Below are positions 7,358 to 15,743 of a stretch of 30,126 nucleotides of DNA, piece after piece (the first letter of the stretch is position 1; each line of letters starts with the position of its first letter). The notes below the pieces were generated by a model. The model did not search any database. It was given only the letters and a program-made list of their open reading frames with translations, and was not told where the DNA came from. The stretch covers positions 1 to 30,126 of the forward strand of contig CALACW010000038.1 of assembly GCA_937890355.1 (NCBI GenBank), given 5' to 3'. The stretch is from CALACW01 sp002431305. GTDB taxonomy: Bacteria; Bacillota; Clostridia; Oscillospirales; Acutalibacteraceae. The position numbers were made by a program, and so were the translations under genes.

Positions 7358-8206
7358 TTACTCCCTTTCGGACATAATTATTTTTGTTTTCGACGGGTCG
7401 ATTTTCGTTTCGTCGAGAGTAACAGAGCCTATTGATTCGGCTTTTATAATTCCCGACGAGGGGTTGAACACCGAGTCGATATGCGAATTTATTTCTGCGT
7501 CGACTGATGAGTATTCGAATGCGAGAGTCGTATTAATGAGCTTGCAGTTTTTCATAACGAGATTGTCAATGTAGCAAAGTCCCTGCAAACTCTCTATCGT
7601 ACAGTTTATAAACGTAAGATTTTTCGAATTCCAGCCTAAATATTCGCCCGAAATGAACGAATCCTCGACCGTGACGTTTTCGCAGTTCCAAAATGCGTCC
7701 TTTGAAAGAAGTTTTGAATTTTTAACGGTGATGTTTTTTCCTCCGTCGAAACTGTAGTTTCCGTACAGCGTAAGAGAATCGATTGTAATGTTTTCACTGT
7801 TCATTGCGAAATAATCGCCCTTAGCCGTTACATTGTCTATTTTAACGTTTTTGCACGACCACAGCGTTTCGGCCGCATTCGGAACGGTAACGTTTTTAAG
7901 ACTTACGTTATTGCATCTGCGGAAGTTTTTCGGAGCCTCTATTACTGAGTTTTTAACTTCTATGTCGTCCGTGTACCATACTCCGGCTCTCGCGTTTTCA
8001 AACCACGCGCAGGTATCAACATGTACGTTTTTACAGTACCAGAACGGATATTTCCACTTGAACATGGAGTTATATAATTTTAAATTTCTGCCGTGTTTTA
8101 ATGGTGATTCACCGTCAAAAAACACACTGTCGTATATATTAACGTCGTTTTCTGAGAAAAGTGCACGTTCTCCCGATAAGTACTGCTGTTTAATTTCCTT
8201 TGCCAT
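7358..8206 (-). CDS. DUF3737 family protein (right-handed beta-helix)
   Basis: 282 residues from ATG 8206, chosen because GGAG lies 9 nt upstream of it but touches the alternative ATG at 8215. The chain is a run of short strand repeats of the form xNVxVxxSxxxx: DVNIYDSVFFDGESPLKHGR, then KNVHVDTCAWF, NNVSLKNVTVP, KNVKIDNVTAK, KNITVKNSKL, ENVTVEDSFI and more. That ladder is the signature of a parallel beta-helix. The opening MAKEIKQQYLSGERALF and the conserved GESPLKH and PFWYC match DUF3737 as I know it. No signal peptide, so cytoplasmic. It is first gene of a two-gene unit with the MalY-type enzyme; the biochemical role is unknown. Confidence 0.85.
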   Translation of the reverse strand: MAKEIKQQYLSGERALFSENDVNIYDSVFFDGESPLKHGRNLKLYNSMFKWKYPFWYCKNVHVDTCAWFENARAGVWYTDDIEVKNSVIEAPKNFRRCNNVSLKNVTVPNAAETLWSCKNVKIDNVTAKGDYFAMNSENITIDSLTLYGNYSFDGGKNITVKNSKLLSKDAFWNCENVTVEDSFISGEYLGWNSKNLTFINCTIESLQGLCYIDNLVMKNCKLINTTLAFEYSSVDAEINSHIDSVFNPSSGIIKAESIGSVTLDETKIDPSKTKIIMSERE

Positions 8207-8239
8207 TTTTATCATCTCCGAAAGTATATGATACTAAGT

Positions 8240-8268
8240 ATTATATATCAATTTGTTACGAATTAGTT
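8240..8268 (-). promoter_or_regulatory. Candidate promoter of the DUF3737-MalY unit
   Basis: A perfect TATAAT on the minus strand (8245-8240) lies about 34 nt before ATG 8206. The -35 is poor (AACTAA at 17-nt spacing), so only the -10 is persuasive. Confidence 0.35.
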
Positions 8269-8285
8269 AATAATATAACAAAATA

Positions 8286-8304
8286 GCCCCGAAAAAATCG
8301 GGGC
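8286..8304 (-). terminator. rpmB terminator
   Basis: GCCCCGA-5 nt-TCGGGGC stem 29 nt beyond the rpmB stop on the minus strand, followed by TATTTTGTTAT. The plus side has six Ts after the stem, but no plus-strand gene ends here. Confidence 0.75.
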
Positions 8305-8332
8305 GTTTTTTGTAAGAAATCAAAATTGTAAA

Positions 8333-8521
8333 TCAGACTGCTCTCGTAACCTTACCGGAACGAAGGCAACGGCTGCAAACATGAACTCTCTTAGGAGTGC
8401 CGTTGACAATAGCCTTAACTTTCATTACATTGGGCTTCCATGTTCTGTTTGATCTTCTGTGAGAATGGGAAACCTTGATGCCGAAAGCAACTTCCTTACC
8501 GCAGAAATCACACTTTGCCAT
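8333..8521 (-). CDS. rpmB: Large ribosomal subunit protein bL28
   Basis: 62 residues from ATG 8521, with AAGGAGGTG 7 nt upstream; a GTG nine bases earlier lies within that ribosome binding site and is rejected. The chain starts MAKCDFCGKE and contains the L28 core VSHSHRRSNRTWKPNVMKVK and RVHVCSRCLRSGKV. Two CxxC pairs (C4/C7 and C49/C52) make this the zinc-binding (C+) form. Monocistronic with its own terminator. Confidence 0.96.
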   Translation of the reverse strand: MAKCDFCGKEVAFGIKVSHSHRRSNRTWKPNVMKVKAIVNGTPKRVHVCSRCLRSGKVTRAV

Positions 8522-8551
8522 GGTATGCACCTCCTTGCCGTAATACTTCTA

Positions 8552-8590
8552 TAATTGCTAAACTATATTAGCAGAAATCCGAGACAAATG
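8552..8590 (-). promoter_or_regulatory. Candidate rpmB promoter
   Basis: On the minus strand TTGCAT, a 17-nt spacer and TAATAT (running into TAGT) lie about 40-70 nt upstream of ATG 8521. No other plausible element is present in this short gap. Confidence 0.4.
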
Positions 8591-8626
8591 CAAGTGTTTT
8601 TTTAAATTTTTTTATTTTCCATCTCT

Positions 8627-9592
<966 letters not shown>

Positions 9593-9663
9593 ATTCAATC
9601 ACCGATATATAGAATAACATATTTTTTTCGATTTTCATACGGTAAATTTAAAAAAATCGGTTA

Positions 9664-9691
9664 CAAATTCATTATATTATGTTATACTAAT
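9664..9691 (+). promoter_or_regulatory. Candidate polA operon promoter
   Basis: TTACAA, a 16-nt spacer and TATACT about 30 nt upstream of ATG 9720, in the short divergent gap between dusB and polA. Confidence 0.45.
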
Positions 9692-9719
9692 TCTATATGT
9701 GTATAAAAGGACTGGTAAA

Positions 9720-12275
9720 ATGAAGATCCTTGTTATCGACGGAAACAGTATTTTAAACCGCGCGTTTTACGGTATTAAACTGCTTACGACTAAGGACGGC
9801 AAATTTACAAACGGAATATACGGATTTTTAAATATCCTTTTTTCGCTTGAAAACGAATATTCGCCCGATTCGGTTGCTATTGCATTCGATTTGAAGGCTC
9901 CGACGTTCAGACATAAGATGTACGCGCTGTATAAGGGCAACAGAAAGGGTATGCCGGACGAACTTGCCGAGCAGATGCCCGTGCTCAAAGAACTTCTCGG
10001 TGCCATGGGTTACAGACTCGTCGAGTGCGAGGGCTGGGAGGCCGACGATATTCTCGGCACGATAGCCGATAAGTGTCCGAAAAACGATATGTGTTACATT
10101 GCGACGGGCGACCGCGATTCGTTACAGCTCGTGACGGACAACGTTCACGTCGTTCTCGCCTCGTCGAGAATGGGTAAAACGCAGTATATTGAGTATGACC
10201 CCGCAAAAATTAAAGAGGAAAAGGGCGTAGAGCCGAAAAAATTAATTGAGGTCAAGGCTCTGATGGGTGATTCATCGGATAATATCCCCGGCGTGTCGGG
10301 AATCGGCGAAAAGGGGGCGACCGACCTTATATCAAAATTCGGCGATATAGATTATATATATGACAATCTCGATACGATCAAGATAACCGACAGTATGCGC
10401 AAAAAACTTGAGCGTGACCGCGATAATGCGTTTATGAGCAGAACGCTCGGCACGATAAGCGTTGAGGCTCCGGTTGATACGGACATTAATGATTATATCC
10501 CGTCCGAAATGAATAAAACGAAGGTCAAGAGCATACTTACCTCGCTTGAAATGTTTAAATTTATTGACAGGCTCGGACTGAACGACGTTGAGACTGTTTT
10601 TGAGACGGACAGGGAAGTTTTAAAATACGAATTTGTTTCCGAGAATCCCGATGATTTAATTGATAATATAAAATCTTCCGGAGATCTTTATTTTATTGCC
10701 GATTATAATTATGAAACGGCGCTGGTTAAATTTGAAAATAAGATTTTCAGAGTCGGATTTAATCTGATTTTCGATATACTTTCGGATGATGATATAAAGA
10801 AGTATACGCACGATCTAAAATCTCTTTCCGCCTATCTTCTCAAAAACGGATACGATATAAATAATGTCGTTTTTGATACCCTTCTTGCGGGATATCTTTT
10901 AAATCCCAACGCGAAAGACTACGCGGTTCATACGCTTTCGGACAATTATGCCGTGTCCGCCGTTGTCGAAAATTCCGACGACGAGAGCGTCAAAACATTC
11001 GCGCTTTTCTGTTCTCTGTGTACGATTCTCAATGAAAAAATCGAGGAAAACGGACAGACCATGCTTTTAAGGGACGTTGAAATTCCGCTCTCGGTCGTCC
11101 TGTCGAGCATGGAGCTTTACGGTTTTGCCGTTGATAAAGAGGGAATAGACGAGTTCGGTTTAATGCTCGAAAAACGCATTGACGCTCTCGTCAGAGAAAT
11201 ATACGACTACTCAGGCTGTGCTTTTAATTTGAATTCGCCCAAACAGCTCGGCGAAGTTCTGTTCGAAACCATGAAGCTTCCCGCGAAAAAAAAGACGAAA
11301 ACAGGCTATTCCACGAGCGCGGAGGTTTTAGAGGGGCTTATCGACGTTCACCCGATAATTCCCGATATTCTCGAGTACAGAACGCTTTCAAAACTTAAAT
11401 CCACATACTGCGACGGACTGCTGAAAGTAATCGGCGCCGACGGCAGAATTCATTCGACGTTTACGCAGACGGAAACGCGCACGGGCAGACTTTCGTCAAC
11501 GGAGCCGAATTTGCAGAATATACCCGTCAGAAGCGAATTAGGACGGGAAATGCGTAAATTTTTCAGGGCGGAGGACGGTTTTGTCCTCTGCGACGCGGAC
11601 TATTCGCAGATTGAACTGCGCGTGCTTGCCGATATCGCGAATGATAAAAACATGATCGAGGCTTTCAATAACGGCGACGACATTCACGCCATAACAGCCT
11701 CGCAGGTGTTTAAAATGCCCATGGATATGGTTACCCCGCTTATGCGTTCGAGAGCCAAAGCCGTCAATTTCGGAATCGTTTACGGAATCGGCGCTTTCTC
11801 GCTCGCAAAGGATATAGGCGTTACGAGAGCAAAAGCCGCCGAGTATATAAATTCGTATTTAACGCACTATTCGGGCGTTGACAATTATATGAACAGCATT
11901 ATTGCCGACGCTAAGGAAAAGGGCTATGTAACGACTCTTTTCGGCAGGCGCAGGTATCTGCCCGAGCTTTCCATGTCCAACGCGGTTCAGCGCGCGTTCG
12001 GCGAGAGAGTCGCAAGAAATATGCCCATACAGGGTACAGCCGCGGATATTATAAAAATCGCAATGGTACGCGTTTATGACAGATTAAAACGCGAAAACAT
12101 GCGTTCGCGCCTTATAATGCAGGTTCACGATGAACTGATTATCGAAGCGCCCGAGGACGAGCGCGGCAAGGCATTGAACGTTCTTAAAGAGGAAATGGAA
12201 AACGCCGTTAAAATGAAAGTTACGTTAAGCGTCGACGCGCACGCGGGCAAAACGTGGTACGAGGCCAAGGGATGA
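9720..12275 (+). CDS. polA: DNA polymerase I
   Basis: 851 residues from ATG 9720, which has AAAGGA about 9 nt upstream; the extra in-frame codons back to 9699 lack a site. Domain order: an N-terminal 5' nuclease (LVIDGNSILNRAFYG, CEGWEADDILGT, ATGDRDSLQL, MGDSSDNIPGVSGIGEKGA), a degenerate 3'-5' exonuclease domain (about 310-480), then the polymerase. Polymerase motif A is DADYSQIELRVLA (about residue 625), motif B RSRAKAVNFGIVYGIG (about 675) and motif C QVHDEL (about 800). The middle domain has LYFIADYNYE where active proofreading enzymes have a DxE motif, so it is probably proofreading-deficient, as in Bacillus. Fills gaps in repair and removes Okazaki primers. Its TGA overlaps the rimI ATG (ATGA at 12272). 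Confidence 0.97.
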   Translation: MKILVIDGNSILNRAFYGIKLLTTKDGKFTNGIYGFLNILFSLENEYSPDSVAIAFDLKAPTFRHKMYALYKGNRKGMPDELAEQMPVLKELLGAMGYRLVECEGWEADDILGTIADKCPKNDMCYIATGDRDSLQLVTDNVHVVLASSRMGKTQYIEYDPAKIKEEKGVEPKKLIEVKALMGDSSDNIPGVSGIGEKGATDLISKFGDIDYIYDNLDTIKITDSMRKKLERDRDNAFMSRTLGTISVEAPVDTDINDYIPSEMNKTKVKSILTSLEMFKFIDRLGLNDVETVFETDREVLKYEFVSENPDDLIDNIKSSGDLYFIADYNYETALVKFENKIFRVGFNLIFDILSDDDIKKYTHDLKSLSAYLLKNGYDINNVVFDTLLAGYLLNPNAKDYAVHTLSDNYAVSAVVENSDDESVKTFALFCSLCTILNEKIEENGQTMLLRDVEIPLSVVLSSMELYGFAVDKEGIDEFGLMLEKRIDALVREIYDYSGCAFNLNSPKQLGEVLFETMKLPAKKKTKTGYSTSAEVLEGLIDVHPIIPDILEYRTLSKLKSTYCDGLLKVIGADGRIHSTFTQTETRTGRLSSTEPNLQNIPVRSELGREMRKFFRAEDGFVLCDADYSQIELRVLADIANDKNMIEAFNNGDDIHAITASQVFKMPMDMVTPLMRSRAKAVNFGIVYGIGAFSLAKDIGVTRAKAAEYINSYLTHYSGVDNYMNSIIADAKEKGYVTTLFGRRRYLPELSMSNAVQRAFGERVARNMPIQGTAADIIKIAMVRVYDRLKRENMRSRLIMQVHDELIIEAPEDERGKALNVLKEEMENAVKMKVTLSVDAHAGKTWYEAKG

Positions 12276-12718
12276 TTGAAGTAAGAAGAATGACCGCCTC
12301 GGATGTTAATTCGGTCTGCGAAATAGAGCGCGAATGCTTTACCCGTCCGTGGACTCGGCAGAATTTTCTTGATTCATTAAATAACGGCTGTTCCGTGTTT
12401 TTCGTCTCTCTTGACGGCGGAACAATAACGGGATTTATCGGCGCGGACAACGTCGGCGGAGAGGTTTATATAAGCAATGTGGCGGTAAAAGAAGAATTCA
12501 GAAAACGCGGTATAGCTTCTGCGCTTATTGACGCTATGAATTCATACTGCATTGACAATAACGCCGAATTCATAACGCTTGAAGTCCGGGTTTCCAACAC
12601 TCCCGCCGTCAGGTTATATGAAAAATCGGGATTTGAAAATCTCGGCAGACGTAAAAATTTTTATTCCGCGCCGAATGAGGACGCGTTTATAATGACAAAA
12701 TATTTTTTGAAAGAATGA
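12272..12718 (+). CDS. rimI: Ribosomal protein-alanine N-acetyltransferase RimI (GNAT)
   Basis: 148 residues from ATG 12272, translationally coupled to polA by a 4-nt overlap; an AAGGG lies just upstream. The GNAT acetyl-CoA loop is FRKRGIASALI (R77, G80, A82). ISNVAVKEEF precedes it, and ITLEVRVSNTPAVRLYEKSGF carries the RimI-typical EVRxSNxxAxxLYxxxGF motif. Family members acetylate the N-terminal residue of ribosomal proteins. Followed 7 nt later by tsaD, the usual Firmicutes neighbour of rimI, though tsaB and tsaE are not here. Confidence 0.92.
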   Translation: MIEVRRMTASDVNSVCEIERECFTRPWTRQNFLDSLNNGCSVFFVSLDGGTITGFIGADNVGGEVYISNVAVKEEFRKRGIASALIDAMNSYCIDNNAEFITLEVRVSNTPAVRLYEKSGFENLGRRKNFYSAPNEDAFIMTKYFLKE

Positions 12719-12725
12719 TAAATAT

Positions 12726-13745
12726 ATGAATATACTTGCAATTGAATCCTCCTGCGACGAGACGGCGGCTTCCGTTGTTACCGACGGCAGAAAGGTTCTC
12801 TCGAACGTCGTCGCTTCGCAGGTCGACGAGCATGTAAAATACGGCGGGGTAGTCCCCGAAATTGCTTCGAGACGGCACGCGGAAAACATATCGCAGGTTG
12901 TTGATTCCGCTATAAAAGAGGCGGGGCTTGCATACGGCGATATAGACGCTGTCGGCGTAACGTATGCGCCGGGACTTATCGGTGCGCTTTTGGTAGGTGT
13001 AAATTTTGCAAAGGGATTAAGCTTTTCTCTTAATAAACCGCTTATTCCCGTTCATCATTTGAGAAGCCATATTGCCTCTAATTATATTACGTTCCCCGAG
13101 CTTGAACCGCCGTTTCTGGCTCTCGTCGTTTCGGGCGGACACAGCCATATAATCGCCGTTAAGGACTATACGGATTTTGAAATTCTCGGCAGAACGCGCG
13201 ACGACGCGGCGGGCGAAGCTCTCGACAAGGCGGCGCGCGCAATGGGACTTGACTATCCGGGCGGAAAAAATCTCGATATAAGAGCCAAAAACGGAAACCC
13301 CGACGCTTATCGGTTCCCGCATCCGAGAGTTGACGGCGCGCCTCTTGATTTCAGTTTTTCGGGACTTAAAACGTCCGTCGTAAATATTCTTCACAATAAG
13401 GCGCAGAAGGGCGAGAGCGTAGATATCGAGGATTTGGGCGCTTCGTATATAAAAAGCGTCGTAAAGTGCCTTACGGATAACACGATGAAGGCCGCCGCGC
13501 AAACGGGGTATAAAAAAATCGTTATTGCGGGCGGAGTCAGCGCGAATTCTGTGCTAAGGCGCGAGATAACTTCACTTTGCAAAAAGCGCGGATATAAGCT
13601 CTATATGCCCGAACTTTCGCTGTGCGGAGATAACGGCGCAATGGTCGCCTCGCAGGCGTATTACGAGCTTCTTGCGGGGCATACGGCTGAAGAAAATCTT
13701 AATGCCATAGCCTCTCTTCCTATTGACAAATCATACGTTTTGTGA
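12726..13745 (+). CDS. tsaD: tRNA N6-adenosine threonylcarbamoyltransferase TsaD
   Basis: 339 residues, normal length. Starts ILAIESSCDETAASVV, the ASKHA-fold N-terminal motif, followed by VVPEIASRRHAENI. Metal-binding histidines are in PVHHLRSHIAS (about 109-115). Later motifs: LVVSGGHSHI, DDAAGEALDKAARAMGL, DFSFSGLKTSV, IAGGVSANSVLR and LCGDNGAMVAS. It transfers the threonylcarbamoyl group to A37 of ANN-decoding tRNAs together with TsaB and TsaE, which are encoded elsewhere. Last gene of the polA-rimI-tsaD unit; the ribosome binding site is weak, suggesting coupling to rimI. Confidence 0.96.
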   Translation: MNILAIESSCDETAASVVTDGRKVLSNVVASQVDEHVKYGGVVPEIASRRHAENISQVVDSAIKEAGLAYGDIDAVGVTYAPGLIGALLVGVNFAKGLSFSLNKPLIPVHHLRSHIASNYITFPELEPPFLALVVSGGHSHIIAVKDYTDFEILGRTRDDAAGEALDKAARAMGLDYPGGKNLDIRAKNGNPDAYRFPHPRVDGAPLDFSFSGLKTSVVNILHNKAQKGESVDIEDLGASYIKSVVKCLTDNTMKAAAQTGYKKIVIAGGVSANSVLRREITSLCKKRGYKLYMPELSLCGDNGAMVASQAYYELLAGHTAEENLNAIASLPIDKSYVL

Positions 13746-13756
13746 TACCATAAATT

Positions 13757-13776
13757 TGATTTTGATAAAAATTTAT
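13757..13776. promoter_or_regulatory. AT-rich palindrome between tsaD and pckG
   Basis: TTTGATAAA-2 nt-TTTATCAAA, perfect 9-bp arms, about 85 nt upstream of pckG. There is no T run after it, so it is not a standard terminator. It may be an operator controlling pckG; a clean promoter could not be placed here (TACAATAT near 13794 is a possible -10). Confidence 0.35.
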
Positions 13777-13858
13777 CAAAGTTTGTGCAGGTTTACAATA
13801 TAACATTTCAACTCTGCATTATTTTGTTCAATTTACTCTAAAGAAGGAGAGAAATATA

Positions 13859-15640
13859 ATGGCACTTACAACAAACAAGTCGGTTCTTGCATGGATCGAC
13901 GAAAAAGTTGAACTTGTTAAACCCGATAAGATCGTTTGGATCGACGGCAGTGAAGCTCAGCTCGAAGAACTGAGAAAAGAAGCTATCGCTTCGGGAGAGA
14001 TGATCAAACTCAATGAGGAAAAACTCCCCGGATGCTTACTTCACAGAACCAAACCCAACGACGTAGCTCGTGTTGAGGACAGAACTCTTATCTGCACCCC
14101 GACCGAGGAAGAGGCAGGCCCCACAAACCACTGGATGGAGCCCTCCAAGTGCTACGAGATGCTTTATGATATTGCAAGAGACAGCTACAAGGGCAGAACT
14201 ATGTACGTTATTCCGTACTCAATGGGTCCCGTAGGCTCAAAGTTCTCAAAAATCGGTATTGAGCTTACCGATTCCATATACGTTGTTCTTAACATGGCTA
14301 TCATGACCAGAGTCGGCAAGGCTGTTCTTGACGTTCTCGGCGACAGCGGCGACTGGGTAAGAGGTCTTCACTGTAAATGCGATGTTGACGCGGAGAAGAG
14401 ATGGATTTGCCAGTTCCCGCAGGACAACACGATTATTTCCGTAAACTCCGCATACGGCGGAAACGTACTTCTCGGCAAAAAGTGCTTTGCTCTTCGTATC
14501 GCTTCTTACCAGGGCTGGAAAGAGGGCTGGCAGGCTGAGCATATGCTCATCCTCGGCGTTGAGAATCCGCAGGGCGAAGTTAAATATATCTGCGCCGCGT
14601 TCCCCTCAGCCTGCGGTAAGACCAACCTTGCCATGCTTATTCCTCCCGAGGTATATAAGGCTAAGGGATATAAAGTATGGTGCGTAGGCGACGATATTTC
14701 GTGGATCAGAAAAGGACCCGACGGCAGACTTTACGCTATCAACCCCGAAAACGGTTTCTTCGGCGTTGCTCCCGGAACGAATATGAAGTCGAATCCCAAC
14801 GCTCTTATTTCTACTCAGAAGAATACAATCTTTACAAACGTTGCTCTTAATCTTGACGATAACACCGTTTGGTGGGAGGGTCTTGATAAGAATCCGCCCG
14901 AGCACGCAATCGACTGGAAAGGCAATCCGTGGAACGGCAAGACCAGCGAGGAGAAGGGTGCTCATCCCAACTCAAGATTCACCGCTCCCGCAAAGAACTG
15001 CCCCTGCATCAGCAAAGAGTTCGAGAATCCGGACGGAGTACCCATCTCGGCTATCGTATTCGGCGGCAGACGTGCTAAGCTCGCTCCGCTGGTTTACCAG
15101 TCGAAGGATTGGAACAACGGCGTATTCGTAGGTTCTATCATGGCTTCCGAGACGACCGCCGCGGCAGCCGGAGCAGTCGGCGTTGTCCGCCGTGACCCCA
15201 TGGCAATGCTTCCGTTCTGCGGTTACAACATGGGCGACTACTGGCAGCACTGGATTGATATCGGAGCTTCTCTTGACGCTGACAAAGCGCCTAAGATCTT
15301 CAATGTTAACTGGTTCAGAAAAGACGACGACGGCAACTTCATGTGGCCCGGATTCGGTGATAACCTTCGTGTTCTTGAGTGGATTCTTGCACGCTGCGAC
15401 GGTAGCGTAGACGCTAAGAAGACTGCTATCGGTTATCTTCCCTATGCTAAGGATATTAACCTTGAGGGTCTTGAGGGCGAAGTTACCGAGGAAAGCCTTG
15501 AGAGCATCCTTGACGTTGATAATTCTCTTTGGAGTAAGGAAGCAGAGGGAATCGAGGAGTTCTACGCTAAGTTCGGCGATAAACTTCCCGCTACTCTCAG
15601 AAAAGAGCTTGATACTCTTAAAGCAAGCCTTGCAGAGTAA
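13859..15640 (+). CDS. pckG: Phosphoenolpyruvate carboxykinase (GTP)
   Basis: 593 residues, the usual size of the GTP-dependent class. It interconverts oxaloacetate and PEP with GTP/GDP and CO2; in fermenting anaerobes it often runs toward oxaloacetate. Motifs: an early YVIPYSMGPVGSKFSKIGIE, substrate-binding NSAYGGN, the P-loop FPSACGKTNLAML (S250-N256, with the hyper-reactive Cys of the GTP class), kinase-2 GDDISWI, FGGRRAKLAPLV, GYNMGDYWQHW and FNVNWFRKD. ATG 13859 follows AAGGAG at good spacing. Its codon use is more biased than that of polA or tsaD (TTC, AAC, CTT, AAG-rich), which suggests strong expression. Own terminator downstream. Confidence 0.97.
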   Translation: MALTTNKSVLAWIDEKVELVKPDKIVWIDGSEAQLEELRKEAIASGEMIKLNEEKLPGCLLHRTKPNDVARVEDRTLICTPTEEEAGPTNHWMEPSKCYEMLYDIARDSYKGRTMYVIPYSMGPVGSKFSKIGIELTDSIYVVLNMAIMTRVGKAVLDVLGDSGDWVRGLHCKCDVDAEKRWICQFPQDNTIISVNSAYGGNVLLGKKCFALRIASYQGWKEGWQAEHMLILGVENPQGEVKYICAAFPSACGKTNLAMLIPPEVYKAKGYKVWCVGDDISWIRKGPDGRLYAINPENGFFGVAPGTNMKSNPNALISTQKNTIFTNVALNLDDNTVWWEGLDKNPPEHAIDWKGNPWNGKTSEEKGAHPNSRFTAPAKNCPCISKEFENPDGVPISAIVFGGRRAKLAPLVYQSKDWNNGVFVGSIMASETTAAAAGAVGVVRRDPMAMLPFCGYNMGDYWQHWIDIGASLDADKAPKIFNVNWFRKDDDGNFMWPGFGDNLRVLEWILARCDGSVDAKKTAIGYLPYAKDINLEGLEGEVTEESLESILDVDNSLWSKEAEGIEEFYAKFGDKLPATLRKELDTLKASLAE

Positions 15641-15660
15641 TTGAACAAAAAAAATATTCG

Positions 15661-15692
15661 GCGGTTTCGGGGGTTCCGAAACCGCTGTTTTT
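15661..15692 (+). terminator. pckG terminator
   Basis: GCGGTTTCGG (15661-15670), a 5-nt loop, CCGAAACCGC (15676-15685), then TGTTTTT. A perfect 10-bp stem with a U tail 20 nt after the pckG stop. Confidence 0.92.
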
Positions 15693-15710
15693 ATGTGCGG
15701 ATAAAACAAT

Positions 15711-15738
15711 ACCGGCGGATATACAGATGTCCGCCGGT
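15711..15738 (-). terminator. Terminator of the dockerin-regulator operon
   Basis: ACCGGCGGA and TCCGCCGGT arms around a 10-nt loop, just beyond the stop of the minus-strand gene. On that strand the stem is followed by ATTGTTTTAT. It is separate from the pckG hairpin 25 nt away. Confidence 0.8.
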
Positions 15739-15743
15739 GTTTG

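Noticed and set aside
13757..13776. tsaD terminator
   Set aside because: Weak AT-only stem without a following T run.
14972..15709. 245-codon open frame on the minus strand across pckG
   Set aside because: Antisense to a certain gene with strong codon bias; no ribosome binding site and no family resemblance.
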